Part shown: positions 16,511-24,711 of the stretch, one piece after another
Numbering within the stretch: the first letter of the stretch is position 1
Layout of the letters: every line of letters begins with the position of its first letter
Assembly: GCA_964369945.1 (NCBI GenBank)
Contig: CAYJHO010000001.1
Coordinates: forward strand, 1 to 64,000
Length of the DNA: 64,000 bases
Direction: 5' to 3'
Origin: RGIG6307 sp964369945
GTDB taxonomy: Bacteria > Bacillota > Clostridia > Lachnospirales > Lachnospiraceae
Program-made: the position numbers and the translations under genes
The notes under the pieces: generated by a model
Seen by the model: only the letters and a program-made list of their open reading frames with translations
What the model was told of the DNA's origin: nothing
Databases searched by the model: none

Positions 16511-18064
16511 CTATAACAAAGGTGCCATTACTTTTAATACCCCATCGAATATCGTTTGATACCAGGTTCTGCCCATATGCTCTAATTCTATCTTTTTACT
16601 ACAACGTAGGGTATGCATAAAATCTGCTTGTAACTGTCTTAATGCCTTTGTTTTATACATGAATACTCCACACTCAAAATGCAAAAACAGACTTCTATAA
16701 TCAAAGTTTATGGTTCCAACCACACCTACTTTCTCATCACAGATAATTGATTTTGCATGCAAAAACCCTGGGGTATATTCATAGATTTTAACCCCTGCTA
16801 GCAATAAAGAAATGTAATTTAACCTTGTCAATCGAAATACAATATCTTTATCTGGTATACCTGGTGTCACTATAGTCACAGATACCCCTCTTTTTGCTGC
16901 TAGTTCGATACAACTTCTCATATTATCATCTAGAATTAAATATGGTGTCATAATATAAATGCTATGTTGTGCTTGTGCAATCAATTCCATATAAACATTT
17001 TCACTTACCGCTTCATTATCTAAAGGGTTATCTCCATATGGTTGTACAAATCCGTCTGCAAGTGAAGGATTTTCTTGCTCTTTTACGCATTTATAATGAG
17101 TTGGATTTAAGGTTTCTCCACTAATAGCATTCCACATTTCTAGAAAGAGCATAGCCATACTATCTACAGCTTCTCCCTCTAAGCTAAGCCCCGTATCTTT
17201 CCAGTGTCCAAAACGTACCACTTTATTAATATACTCATCTGCTAGATTTACTCCTCCTGTAAATCCTATTTTTCCATCTACCACTAATATCTTTCTATGA
17301 TCTCTATTATTCATTACCATGGCAAGAAATGGTACAATAGGGTTGAAAATACAGCACTTAATATTTTCATGCATAGCCTCTATTTGTTTGTGATACCCAA
17401 AGGGTAGATGTGACACAGAACCCATATCATCATATAAAATTTTGACTTCCACTCCCGCTTTGGCTTTCTCTACCAAGATTTCTAATATACTGCCCCACAT
17501 CTCTCCTTCTTGAACAATAAAGAATTCTACAAAAATGTATTTCTCTGCTGATTTTAGTGCCTCTAGCATTGCTTTATACATTTCTTCTCCTACGGTATAA
17601 TACATAGAACTTGAATTATAGTACAAAGGATATTTTGCTATATTACTAATATATGACGTAGTGGTTCCCACTCGTTCATCTTGTTTCTTTAGATCTTCTA
17701 TAATACCTTCCTTTTGTATCATATGTGTTTCTAATATTTTATAAGACTTTTCTAATTTTTTTCGTAACTTTTTGCTAGGTCTCTTATCCCCCCATAGCAT
17801 ATATAGTATTGCACCTACTGGCGGAACAGAAAGTATCAAAATAATCCATCCAATCTTATAAGAGGGAGAATCGTCTTTATTTACAATATAAATTGTATAA
17901 ATCATAGTAAGCACATGGAAAACAATCGTGATTGGAAGAGAAAATTGATAGACATACCAAAAAGCGGCTGCAAAAATTAAAATTTGCAACACAATCAATA
18001 AACTTGTCACCATAATTCTATTTGTAATCATTTTCTTATACTGAATTCCATTTAATAATCTCAT
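16511..18064 (-). CDS. cls: Cardiolipin synthase
   Basis: A 517-residue phospholipase D-superfamily enzyme that joins two phosphatidylglycerols into cardiolipin at the inner membrane. Two N-terminal membrane segments (about 15-35 and 38-58) are followed by a PLDNc-like segment (IGWIILILSVPPVGAILYMLWG). Two HKD motifs follow: HRKILVVDGKIGFTGG (about 250) and HAKSIICDEKVGVVG (about 435). Length and layout are standard. The ATG follows GGGGGAGGGG. A repeat-family copy lies directly upstream, so its promoter is in or behind that repeat. Confidence 0.94.
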   Translation of the reverse strand: MRLLNGIQYKKMITNRIMVTSLLIVLQILIFAAAFWYVYQFSLPITIVFHVLTMIYTIYIVNKDDSPSYKIGWIILILSVPPVGAILYMLWGDKRPSKKLRKKLEKSYKILETHMIQKEGIIEDLKKQDERVGTTTSYISNIAKYPLYYNSSSMYYTVGEEMYKAMLEALKSAEKYIFVEFFIVQEGEMWGSILEILVEKAKAGVEVKILYDDMGSVSHLPFGYHKQIEAMHENIKCCIFNPIVPFLAMVMNNRDHRKILVVDGKIGFTGGVNLADEYINKVVRFGHWKDTGLSLEGEAVDSMAMLFLEMWNAISGETLNPTHYKCVKEQENPSLADGFVQPYGDNPLDNEAVSENVYMELIAQAQHSIYIMTPYLILDDNMRSCIELAAKRGVSVTIVTPGIPDKDIVFRLTRLNYISLLLAGVKIYEYTPGFLHAKSIICDEKVGVVGTINFDYRSLFLHFECGVFMYKTKALRQLQADFMHTLRCSKKIELEHMGRTWYQTIFDGVLKVMAPLL

Positions 18065-18090
18065 GCTCGCCCCTCCCCCAATAAATTTAA

Positions 18091-18202
18091 TATACTCTCG
18101 GAATCTAGAGACCTTGATTTTAGGGCTCTAGATTTTCCTTAGGGGACTCTGTCCCCCACTTTTTCATCATGAATTTCGTAGGAAAGATTCCGAGAGTTCA
18201 TT
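18091..18202 (+). repeat. Intergenic repeat family, copy A (complete)
   Basis: This is the most complete simple copy. Ends ACTCTCGGAATC (left) and GATTCCGAGAGT (right) are inverted repeats. Inside are a stem TAGAG...CTCTA with GGGCTCTAG, a hairpin GGGGAC-TCT-GTCCCC, and the tail CATCATGAATTTCGTAGG. Other copies or parts are at 20861, 22981, 51219, 52501, 55900 and 62284. No ORF is inside, so a transposase-less mobile or RNA-structured element is likely. Confidence 0.8.
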
Positions 18203-18206
18203 TTAG

Positions 18207-18253
18207 AAAAACCACATCAATCTATTCTTTATAGATTAACATGGTTTCTCTTT
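18207..18253 (-). terminator. Terminator after the foldase gene
   Basis: An imperfect hairpin with arms AGAAAAACCA and TGGTTTCT and an inner stem AATCTAT/ATAGATT, followed by T-rich sequence on both strands. Confidence 0.7.
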
Positions 18254-18270
18254 TTTATCAATATTGCTTT

Positions 18271-19491
18271 TTATTCACTTACTTCTGTCTCTTCAGATGC
18301 TTCTGTCTCTTCTGTTACAGCCTCTACTAAAGTTACCAATTCATTCTTTAGCTCTACCAATTCATAATTTGCTACTAAAGCTTCTACATATTCAACAATA
18401 TATTCGTCAATTAAACTTTCTTTAATTTCATCGTTTACAGTATCTGCTTTTACACGACTTTCAAACATATTTACTGTATAGCTATGATTTTCTTCATCCA
18501 CAACAAGATCAATATCTCCTGTTACTCTTGCATCATCAAATAGGAATGGAGTCGCAAGACTTGGTAGTGCACTCATTCTTGCATCTGGAATTAAAGAGCC
18601 ATCTTCTTCATAGACTGCTTTTTTATCTTCTGCTGCCACATCAAGGGCTACATCATTAAATGCTTCCCCTGCTTCTAATCTTGCTACAAAAGCTTCTGCC
18701 TCTACTTTAGCCGCTTCCATTTTTTCAGTGATTACTGTGTCTAAGTCACCTTCTTGAACATCTGCTGTAAAAGTATAAGTTCTATAATTTACACTATCAT
18801 AAGCAGATGGATCTGCATCATAAACTGCTTCAATTTCTGCATCTGTGATTTCTTTATCCGCTCTTAACTTTTCAATATAAGCTGCCACATAGAAGCTTTC
18901 TTCCATCAATGGCTTTATATTCTCTTCGTTTGCATATTCGCCATAAGATTCTTCATAGTATGTTGCTTTTGATATCGAATTTGTACTTACATAAGTATCA
19001 ATATTTGCTACAAACTCATTGTATTCTTCTGTTGTATCATGCTCAAATGCATTTGCTTTTGCGTCTGCTTCAATGGCTACTGTTTGTACTAGATTTTGTA
19101 TTGCTGTTTCATTAAAGAATGCTTCCCAAGAATTATTACCATCGTACAATTGATCTCCGTGATCTAGTGTTAGATCTAAGCCCAAATATGGTAATAAACT
19201 TCCATAAACTCCTGCAAAGTCATTCACTGCCAATTGATAATAAAATCCGTATTCTTGCTCTGTGTAAGTTCTGTCCCCAACTTGTACATATGGGTCATTC
19301 ACTGCTTGGTATTTTGTAATTTGTGTAAAAGCAACGCTTCCCACAATAGAAAGTACCAACAAACCTATAATACAATAAAAGCCAATATTAAAGTTGCGTC
19401 TCTCCTTACGCTCTTTTTCAGCAGCTTCTTTTCTTGCTGCCATTTTACGATCATAACGTGTTTCTATTTTTGTATCATCCTTCTTTTCCAT
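18271..19491 (-). CDS. Membrane-anchored PrsA/SurA-like foldase
   Basis: A 406-residue protein. A highly charged 32-residue cytoplasmic N-terminus is followed by one membrane segment (NIGFYCIIGLLVLSIVGSVAF, about 34-55) and a large extracytoplasmic part. The segment VQVGDRTYTEQEYGFYY resembles the SurA/PrsA chaperone domain. The region ITDAEIEAVYDADPSAYDSVNYRTY matches the start of a parvulin-type domain, although I do not see a well-conserved parvulin active site. The C-terminal 25 residues are Glu/Thr/Ser-rich. It probably assists folding of exported proteins at the membrane surface. It is monocistronic, ending at the hairpin 18207-18253. Confidence 0.7.
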   Translation of the reverse strand: MEKKDDTKIETRYDRKMAARKEAAEKERKERRNFNIGFYCIIGLLVLSIVGSVAFTQITKYQAVNDPYVQVGDRTYTEQEYGFYYQLAVNDFAGVYGSLLPYLGLDLTLDHGDQLYDGNNSWEAFFNETAIQNLVQTVAIEADAKANAFEHDTTEEYNEFVANIDTYVSTNSISKATYYEESYGEYANEENIKPLMEESFYVAAYIEKLRADKEITDAEIEAVYDADPSAYDSVNYRTYTFTADVQEGDLDTVITEKMEAAKVEAEAFVARLEAGEAFNDVALDVAAEDKKAVYEEDGSLIPDARMSALPSLATPFLFDDARVTGDIDLVVDEENHSYTVNMFESRVKADTVNDEIKESLIDEYIVEYVEALVANYELVELKNELVTLVEAVTEETEASEETEVSE

Positions 19492-19683
19492 AAGATCCCT
19501 CTTTCTTTATATTCTTTTCTTTCTATTCTTCTCTTAATACAACACACAATATTTTATATGATTTTACAAGAAAATACAATGTATTTTTTATGAAATATGG
19601 TAAATCATTTTTTTTATTGTCACTTAAGCTAAAATATATTACACTATTTACTAGATTGATTGATAGGAAAGAGAGAATATATT

Positions 19684-20832
19684 ATGATAAAAACAGAAAT
19701 AAATGAAGTCAAAAAGCAGTTTAGTGACGCCCATTGTACCATTTCGCGAATTTGTGGCTGCTATGTAGGTGGAGATAAAACCAAAATCACTATGATGAAA
19801 GAAGCTTTTCTTTCCCTTAGTGAAGAGGATGCTAATCGCTATTTTCAAATACTAAAAAGAGGACTTAGCGGAACATTGCACCAAAATCTTCTTCCTCTAG
19901 AATTTCCTCTAGATGCCGAGTTTGAACAAGGTGCCCAAAAATTCCTTCTAGATTTACGTGATAGCCGCTTACAAGATGATGAACTTTTAGAAAATTTTTA
20001 TGACAAAATCATCGAACACTATCCGTATACTCAAAATTATTTGATTTTGGCTATTGATTGTAGTTATGATGTGCCAGGAAAAACAAATGACAATATTATG
20101 ATGGATGATGCTTCCGACGAAGTATATCACTATATTTATACAGTCCTTTGTCCTGTTAAGCAGTCGAAACCTGGATTAACCTACGAACCTGACCAAAATC
20201 TTTTTCAAAATAGAATTTGTGATTGGATTGTGGATGTACCTATGCATAGCTTCCTTTTCCCTGCCTTTACAGATAGAACAACTGACATTCACAGCTGCCT
20301 TTATTATACCAAAGATACTGAGAAGCCATTTCTTGATTTTGTGGAAGAGGTACTTGGTTGTGGTCTACCAATTCCTGCCAAGCTACAAAAGGAATCGTTT
20401 CAAACGATTATCTATGATACGCTTGGGGAAGATAGGGATTTAGAAGTGGTACGACAAATTCATGAAAACTTACATGATATGATAGAAGAACATGTGGATG
20501 AAACAACACCTCTTGTCCTAAATAAAGAAGCCGTAAAAACGGTGCTTGCTAAAAGTGGAGTTTCTAATGAACGTTTAGAGGATTTTGATACTCACTTTGA
20601 CAATGCGGTTGGCGAGGAAGCAAAATTAAGTGCTATCAACATTACAGAAACTAGAAAGTTTGAAGTAAAAACGCCAGATGTTATCATAAAGGTTAGTGCT
20701 GATCGTTCCGACTTAGTTTCAACCAAAGAAATTAACGGGAAACAATACCTTATGATTGAAGTCGGTTCTAATATTGAGGTAAATGGAATTCCACTATCTC
20801 CTGTAACAGAAGTCGAAGAATCCGAAGATTAA
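19684..20832 (+). CDS. DUF4317-family protein
   Basis: A 382-residue cytoplasmic protein. The start (KTEINEVKKQFS, then CTISRICGCYVGGDKTK) and the central stretch (YDVPGKTNDNIMMDDASDEVYHYIYTVLCPV) match my memory of DUF4317, a family common in Lachnospiraceae and relatives with no assigned function. ATG 19684 is chosen over 19660 because it follows GGAAAGAGAG and begins at the conserved KTEINE. There are no membrane segments or catalytic motifs I can name. It stands alone, and its terminator arms flank repeat copy B. Confidence 0.75.
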   Translation: MIKTEINEVKKQFSDAHCTISRICGCYVGGDKTKITMMKEAFLSLSEEDANRYFQILKRGLSGTLHQNLLPLEFPLDAEFEQGAQKFLLDLRDSRLQDDELLENFYDKIIEHYPYTQNYLILAIDCSYDVPGKTNDNIMMDDASDEVYHYIYTVLCPVKQSKPGLTYEPDQNLFQNRICDWIVDVPMHSFLFPAFTDRTTDIHSCLYYTKDTEKPFLDFVEEVLGCGLPIPAKLQKESFQTIIYDTLGEDRDLEVVRQIHENLHDMIEEHVDETTPLVLNKEAVKTVLAKSGVSNERLEDFDTHFDNAVGEEAKLSAINITETRKFEVKTPDVIIKVSADRSDLVSTKEINGKQYLMIEVGSNIEVNGIPLSPVTEVEESED

Positions 20833-20860
20833 ATAAAAGAGAAGTTGCCATCCTATTATT

Positions 20861-20976
20861 ATGAGATACGTTCGGAATCTTGAGCCCTTACTTTTAGGGC
20901 TCAAGATTTTCCTTAGGGGACTCTGTCCCCCACTTGTTCATCATGAATTTCGTCAAAAAGATTCCGAAAGTTCATT
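20861..20976 (+). repeat. Intergenic repeat family, copy B, lodged in a terminator
   Basis: Left end TTCGGAATC, stem ATCTTGAGCCC/GGGCTCAAGAT, GGGGAC-TCT-GTCCCC hairpin, tail CATCATGAATTTCGTC and right end GATTCCGAAAGTTCAT. The flanks AGAGAAGTT (20838-20846) and AACTTCTCT (20984-20992) are complementary. The copy therefore appears to sit in the loop of a former or still active terminator shared by the DUF4317 gene and galE. Confidence 0.8.
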
Positions 20977-20998
20977 AGGTGGAAACTTCTCTTTCTTT

Positions 20999-22009
20999 TT
21001 ATTGTTGATTCACTTTATTGGCATAGCGATACGCATCTTTACACATATCATCAATTCCAAGCTTTGCTTTCCAGCCTAATTCTTTCCACGCTAAGCTACT
21101 ATCTGCATAGCACATGTCCACATCACCTGGTCTTCTATCCATAATCTTATAGTTAACTTTTACTTCATTTACCTTTTCAAATGCTTCTATCATCTCTAAC
21201 ACACTATAACCTGCACCTGAGCCTAAATTATAAATATAGAGACCTTGCTTTTCTTTGATCAGCTTTTCTACGCCTTTCACATGCGCCTCTGCCAAATCTA
21301 CTACATGAATATAATCTCTAACCCCAGTTCCATCTTTGGTATCGTAGTCATTACCAAATACACTTAAGCATTCTAACTCACCTGCTGCTACTTTAGCAAT
21401 AAATGGCATCAGATTTGCCGGTGTGCCCTTTGGATCCTCTCCTAGCATAGCACTGCTATGCGCTCCGACTGGATTAAAGTATCTTAAAATACAGATATTA
21501 TAACTAGAATCCGAACGGTATAAATCCTTCAAAATACCTTCCACATAAAGTTTGCTAGTTCCATACGGATTGGTAGTTCCACCCGTTGGGAAATCTTCTG
21601 TAATAGGCATAGTTTTGGCATCCCCATATACGGTTGCACTACTACTAAATACAATAGATTTAACATCAAACTTTTTCATTACACTTAGTAGCACCAATAC
21701 ACTACTTACATTATTGATATAGTATTCTACTGGTTTTGCAACACTATCACCAACTGCTTTATAGGCTGCAAAATCAATCACTACATCAATCTTGTGTTCT
21801 GTAAAAATCTTCTCTAGTAAGGCTTCATCCAACATATTCCCTTCATAGAAATCAATTTTCTTACCTGACAAAGAAAAAATATTGTCTAATACTTCTTTCT
21901 TACTATTGCTAAAATTATCCAGGCCTACTACATCAAAACCTTGTTCTAACAATTCTACACAGGTATGACTTCCTATGTATCCTGTTACTCCTGTAATAAA
22001 TATTTTCAT
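20999..22009 (-). CDS. galE: UDP-glucose 4-epimerase
   Basis: A 336-residue extended SDR enzyme that interconverts UDP-glucose and UDP-galactose (possibly also the N-acetyl forms). The NAD-binding loop TGVTGYIGSHTCVELL is at residues 6-21; catalytic SSSATVYG and Tyr-x3-Lys (YGTSKLYVE) follow, with RYFNPVGAH and RPGDVDMCYAD later. Start ATG 22009 is 5 nt after GGAGG; the ORF opens 4 codons earlier at 22021. It lies 33 nt after the nucleotidyltransferase gene, forming a two-gene nucleotide-sugar operon. Confidence 0.95.
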   Translation of the reverse strand: MKIFITGVTGYIGSHTCVELLEQGFDVVGLDNFSNSKKEVLDNIFSLSGKKIDFYEGNMLDEALLEKIFTEHKIDVVIDFAAYKAVGDSVAKPVEYYINNVSSVLVLLSVMKKFDVKSIVFSSSATVYGDAKTMPITEDFPTGGTTNPYGTSKLYVEGILKDLYRSDSSYNICILRYFNPVGAHSSAMLGEDPKGTPANLMPFIAKVAAGELECLSVFGNDYDTKDGTGVRDYIHVVDLAEAHVKGVEKLIKEKQGLYIYNLGSGAGYSVLEMIEAFEKVNEVKVNYKIMDRRPGDVDMCYADSSLAWKELGWKAKLGIDDMCKDAYRYANKVNQQ

Positions 22010-22042
22010 AGTTTCCTCCATGCTGATCTATATACTTAATTG

Positions 22043-22957
22043 TTACTTCATTTCTGGATACTTACCCTCTTCTTTTAATGCTTGAATGGCAGCCATTACA
22101 AATGGTTTATCCTCTGCATAAGTTACGCCATACCATTTATCTTTTGATGCCAATACTTCTACACTTGCTTTATCTTGTTGTAATAAATCACTTACCACGG
22201 ATGGTAGGAAAAATTCCCCTTTTAAAGGATTTTGTTCTAAGCTTTCTTGTAAGAAAATAGGAAATTGTCGTTCTAGTTCTTCTAAAATACTATAGCTAAA
22301 TCCCCATAAATTCATAGATACCAACTTATCATCTGGAAGCCCTATCCAAGTTTCTCCTTTATCCTCTGTATAAGCAATTCCATCTGCTCTTTTTTCTATT
22401 TGTGTTCTTTCATTAATATCTACTAGCTTATTTTCGTGATCAATTTCACATACACCCCTAGCTACATGACCATTCTCTGTTACGGTATTGATCAACTCGT
22501 AGCCTACCATAGCATAACGATATTTATCATCGTCATGGTGTGTAGTCAAATAGTCATATACTAACTTAAAGGCATCTTTTCCATAATAGTCGTCTGCATT
22601 GATCACTGCAAACCCTCCTTTTACACTTCCAAGACAACTCAAGATTGCATGCCCTGTCCCCCACGGCTTTTGTCTATCGACAGGAACCTCAAACGCTTTT
22701 GGTATATTGGTAATTTCTTGAAATACATACTCTACTTCCATATTTTCACTTACTCTATCACCAATACATTCTCTAAATAACTGCTCATTTTCTTTCTTTA
22801 TAATAAAAATAACCTTTTCAAATCCAGCTTCTTTTGCATCATAAATGGAAAAGTCCATAATGATATGTCCGTCTTGGTCGATGGGATCGATTTGCTTTAA
22901 TCCTCCGTAACGACTCCCCATGCCGGCTGCCATAATTACTAATACTGGTTTTACCAT
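22043..22957 (-). CDS. Sugar-phosphate nucleotidyltransferase
   Basis: A 304-residue GT-A-like enzyme. The N-terminal activation loop is LVIMAAGMGSRYGGLKQ (residues 6-22), the equivalent of GxGxR-x-K in NDP-sugar pyrophosphorylases, and the metal-binding Asp pair is in VINADDYYGKDAF. It probably makes an activated sugar (UDP- or other NDP-sugar) used with the GalE downstream. It differs from the standard GalU pattern, so I leave out a symbol. The ATG 22957 follows GGAGGGAGAGA. A relic of the repeat family lies just upstream. Confidence 0.85.
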   Translation of the reverse strand: MVKPVLVIMAAGMGSRYGGLKQIDPIDQDGHIIMDFSIYDAKEAGFEKVIFIIKKENEQLFRECIGDRVSENMEVEYVFQEITNIPKAFEVPVDRQKPWGTGHAILSCLGSVKGGFAVINADDYYGKDAFKLVYDYLTTHHDDDKYRYAMVGYELINTVTENGHVARGVCEIDHENKLVDINERTQIEKRADGIAYTEDKGETWIGLPDDKLVSMNLWGFSYSILEELERQFPIFLQESLEQNPLKGEFFLPSVVSDLLQQDKASVEVLASKDKWYGVTYAEDKPFVMAAIQALKEEGKYPEMK

Positions 22958-22980
22958 ACTATCTCTCCCTCCATAAATTC

Positions 22981-23026
22981 CTATGAAATCTCAGAATCTG
23001 TTTCCGAAATTCCGAGAGTTCATTAT
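22981..23026 (+). repeat. Intergenic repeat family, copy E (short derivative)
   Basis: ATGAAATCTCAGAATCTG followed by TTTCCGAAATTCCGAGAGTTCAT. The left part resembles the outer edge of the nested element in copy D (CTCGGAATCTGTTTCAGAAA). The right part equals the right end of copy A. It looks like a deletion product joining the two. Confidence 0.6.
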
Positions 23027-23120
23027 TTATTAATAATATATAACTTTTCTCTCCTTTTTGTCAAATCATTCTATGCTATCTTTCTATGAACTCTTGTAAT
23101 ATTTACCTCGAAACTCCCTC

Positions 23121-23149
23121 TTTACTTCGAACGTATGTTCTGGTATTAT
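23121..23149 (+). promoter_or_regulatory. SOS promoter with a LexA box
   Basis: A -35 TTTACT (23121-23126) and a -10 TATTAT (23144-23149) are 17 bp apart, with an extended TGG before the -10. The spacer contains CGAACGTATGTTC (23128-23140), a match to the Firmicute LexA consensus (CGAAC-N4-GTTC). LexA bound here would block RNA polymerase until DNA damage. The predicted transcription start coincides with the ATG at 23156. Confidence 0.9.
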
Positions 23150-23155
23150 TATAGT

Positions 23156-23425
23156 ATGAAAACACTAAATATACCAATCCAATTAATTAGTGCTTGTTCT
23201 ACACTAGGCGATTTTACCCCTTTACGCTTTCGCTATGAGGATAGTGTTCACCAAATTCATACCATACACATTGAGCAGATCCACAGTACAAAATTTTGTA
23301 AAATTGCCGGTATAGATAGCATTTCTTACACTTGTAGTGCTATAATAGATCATGTCAGTACCCTATTTATTCTTCGCTACTATATTGAGTCTCATAAATG
23401 GATACTATATCAAATACTTACTTGA
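23156..23425 (+). CDS. Small SOS-regulated protein upstream of dinB
   Basis: An 89-residue protein of unknown function (MKTLNIPIQLISACSTLGDF at the start, then TPLRFRYEDSVHQIHTIHIE and YYIESHKWILYQIL at the end). Its pattern of short beta-strands reminds me of a small family encoded next to DNA polymerase IV in clostridia (DUF6504-like), an identification I hold loosely. The frame opens at 23135, but that ATG lies inside the LexA box, upstream of the predicted transcription start. ATG 23156 is therefore the only usable start and would be leaderless. dinB begins 20 nt after its stop, so both are SOS-induced. It may modulate the polymerase or its clamp contact. Confidence 0.65.
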   Translation: MKTLNIPIQLISACSTLGDFTPLRFRYEDSVHQIHTIHIEQIHSTKFCKIAGIDSISYTCSAIIDHVSTLFILRYYIESHKWILYQILT

Positions 23426-23445
23426 GTTAAAAGGGAGCAACTATT

Positions 23446-24690
23446 ATGGCCAAAGAAAAAATTATATTTCATATTGATGTAAATAGCGCCTTTCTTGCTT
23501 GGGAGGCTGCTTTTCGTGCAAAGGAATTTCCTGAAGAAGAGGATATTCGCAATTTTCCTTCTGTTATTGGTGGCTCCGAGGCAAATCGCCACGGTATTGT
23601 ACTTGCCAAATCTTCTCCTGCTAAGAAATATAAAATCCAAACTGGGGAACCACTAGCTTCTGCACGCAAGAAATGTCCAAACCTTATGGTCGTTCCCCCT
23701 AATTACCCTCTCTATGTGCAAGCTTCTCGAAAATTTGTAGACTATTTAAAAGAGTTTACTGACATGGTAGATAGTTATAGCATCGATGAGGTATTCTGCG
23801 ATTTTACAGGCACCACTCACCTATATGGATCACCTGTCGTCTTTGCAGAACAATTACGAGATCAAATTAAGCGGGATTTAGGATTCACAGTTAATATAGG
23901 TGTTTCTTCTAATCATTTATTAGCCAAAATGGCCTCTGATTTCGAGAAACCCGATAAAGTTCATACACTATTTCCTAATGAAGTTCCGCTCAAAATGTGG
24001 CCCCTAGATATTCGTGACTTATTTTTTGTAGGTAAGTCTTCCGAACAAATATTACGCAAATTAGGAATTCATACGATAGGTCAATTAGCAAACACTGATT
24101 TAGAACTTTTACGATACCACTTAAAAAAGCATGGCGAAACTATTCATGCCTATGCTAACGGAAAAGATTATGGGGTAATCACGAAAAACGCCACACCTGC
24201 TAATAAAGGTTTTGGTAACTCTCTTACGGTTTCTTTTGATGTTACTGATCCAGATACCGCTAAGATGTACTTACTTTCCCTCTGTGAAACAGTTGGAACA
24301 AGACTTCGTGAGAACAACTTCTTTGTTCCTGTTATCGGTGTGTCTATTACCGATTTTAATTTTGTACATAGTTCTCATCAAACACAGCTTAATTCAGCTA
24401 CAAATGTAACAGCGGTTATTTACGAGACCGTTTGTCAACTATTTGATGAATTTTGGGATGGGACGCCCATTCGTCAATTGGGTGTTCATACGTCTAAAGC
24501 TACAACAGAACATCACACCCAATATAATTTATTTGATTTTGAAAGAAATGAAAAGATGGCGAAACTAGATCAAGCCATAGATTCGATCCGCAAGAAATTT
24601 GGTGAAGATGCTATTCAAAGAGCAAGATTTATCGAGCAGGATCAATCTCATATGTCGGGAGGCTTGCATAAATCAAAAAGGGAGTTTTAA
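23446..24690 (+). CDS. dinB: DNA polymerase IV (Y family)
   Basis: A 414-residue translesion polymerase. Catalytic carboxylates are Asp11 in FHIDVNSAFLAW and the pair in YSIDEVFCDFTG; palm, thumb (helix-hairpin-helix around LGIHTIGQLAN) and little-finger domains follow. There is a possible clamp-binding QYNLFDF near the C-terminus (about 361). The ATG has AAAGGGAGCAA. It is probably cotranscribed with the small gene at 23156 from the LexA-controlled promoter. Its last codons lie within a 48-bp perfect palindrome that also serves as terminator. Confidence 0.95.
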   Translation: MAKEKIIFHIDVNSAFLAWEAAFRAKEFPEEEDIRNFPSVIGGSEANRHGIVLAKSSPAKKYKIQTGEPLASARKKCPNLMVVPPNYPLYVQASRKFVDYLKEFTDMVDSYSIDEVFCDFTGTTHLYGSPVVFAEQLRDQIKRDLGFTVNIGVSSNHLLAKMASDFEKPDKVHTLFPNEVPLKMWPLDIRDLFFVGKSSEQILRKLGIHTIGQLANTDLELLRYHLKKHGETIHAYANGKDYGVITKNATPANKGFGNSLTVSFDVTDPDTAKMYLLSLCETVGTRLRENNFFVPVIGVSITDFNFVHSSHQTQLNSATNVTAVIYETVCQLFDEFWDGTPIRQLGVHTSKATTEHHTQYNLFDFERNEKMAKLDQAIDSIRKKFGEDAIQRARFIEQDQSHMSGGLHKSKREF

Positions 24691-24711
24691 CTCCCTTTTT
24701 GATTTATGCAA
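24664..24711. terminator. 48-bp perfect palindrome: terminator overlapping two stop codons
   Basis: Twenty-three base pairs are perfectly inverted around a 2-nt centre (GGAGTT-TT-AACTCC in the middle, TTGCATAAATC at the edge). It includes the C-terminal codons and stop of dinB and those of the convergent gene at 24704. The A5GGG/CCCT5 segments give a bidirectional intrinsic terminator. Confidence 0.9.

Noticed and set aside
19234..19593. Plus-strand ORFs opposite the foldase, thrS, fab and other genes
   Set aside because: They are frames opposite well-supported genes, without ribosome-binding sites or family features.
23135..23155. Upstream ATG of the small SOS gene
   Set aside because: It lies within the LexA box, upstream of the predicted transcription start.
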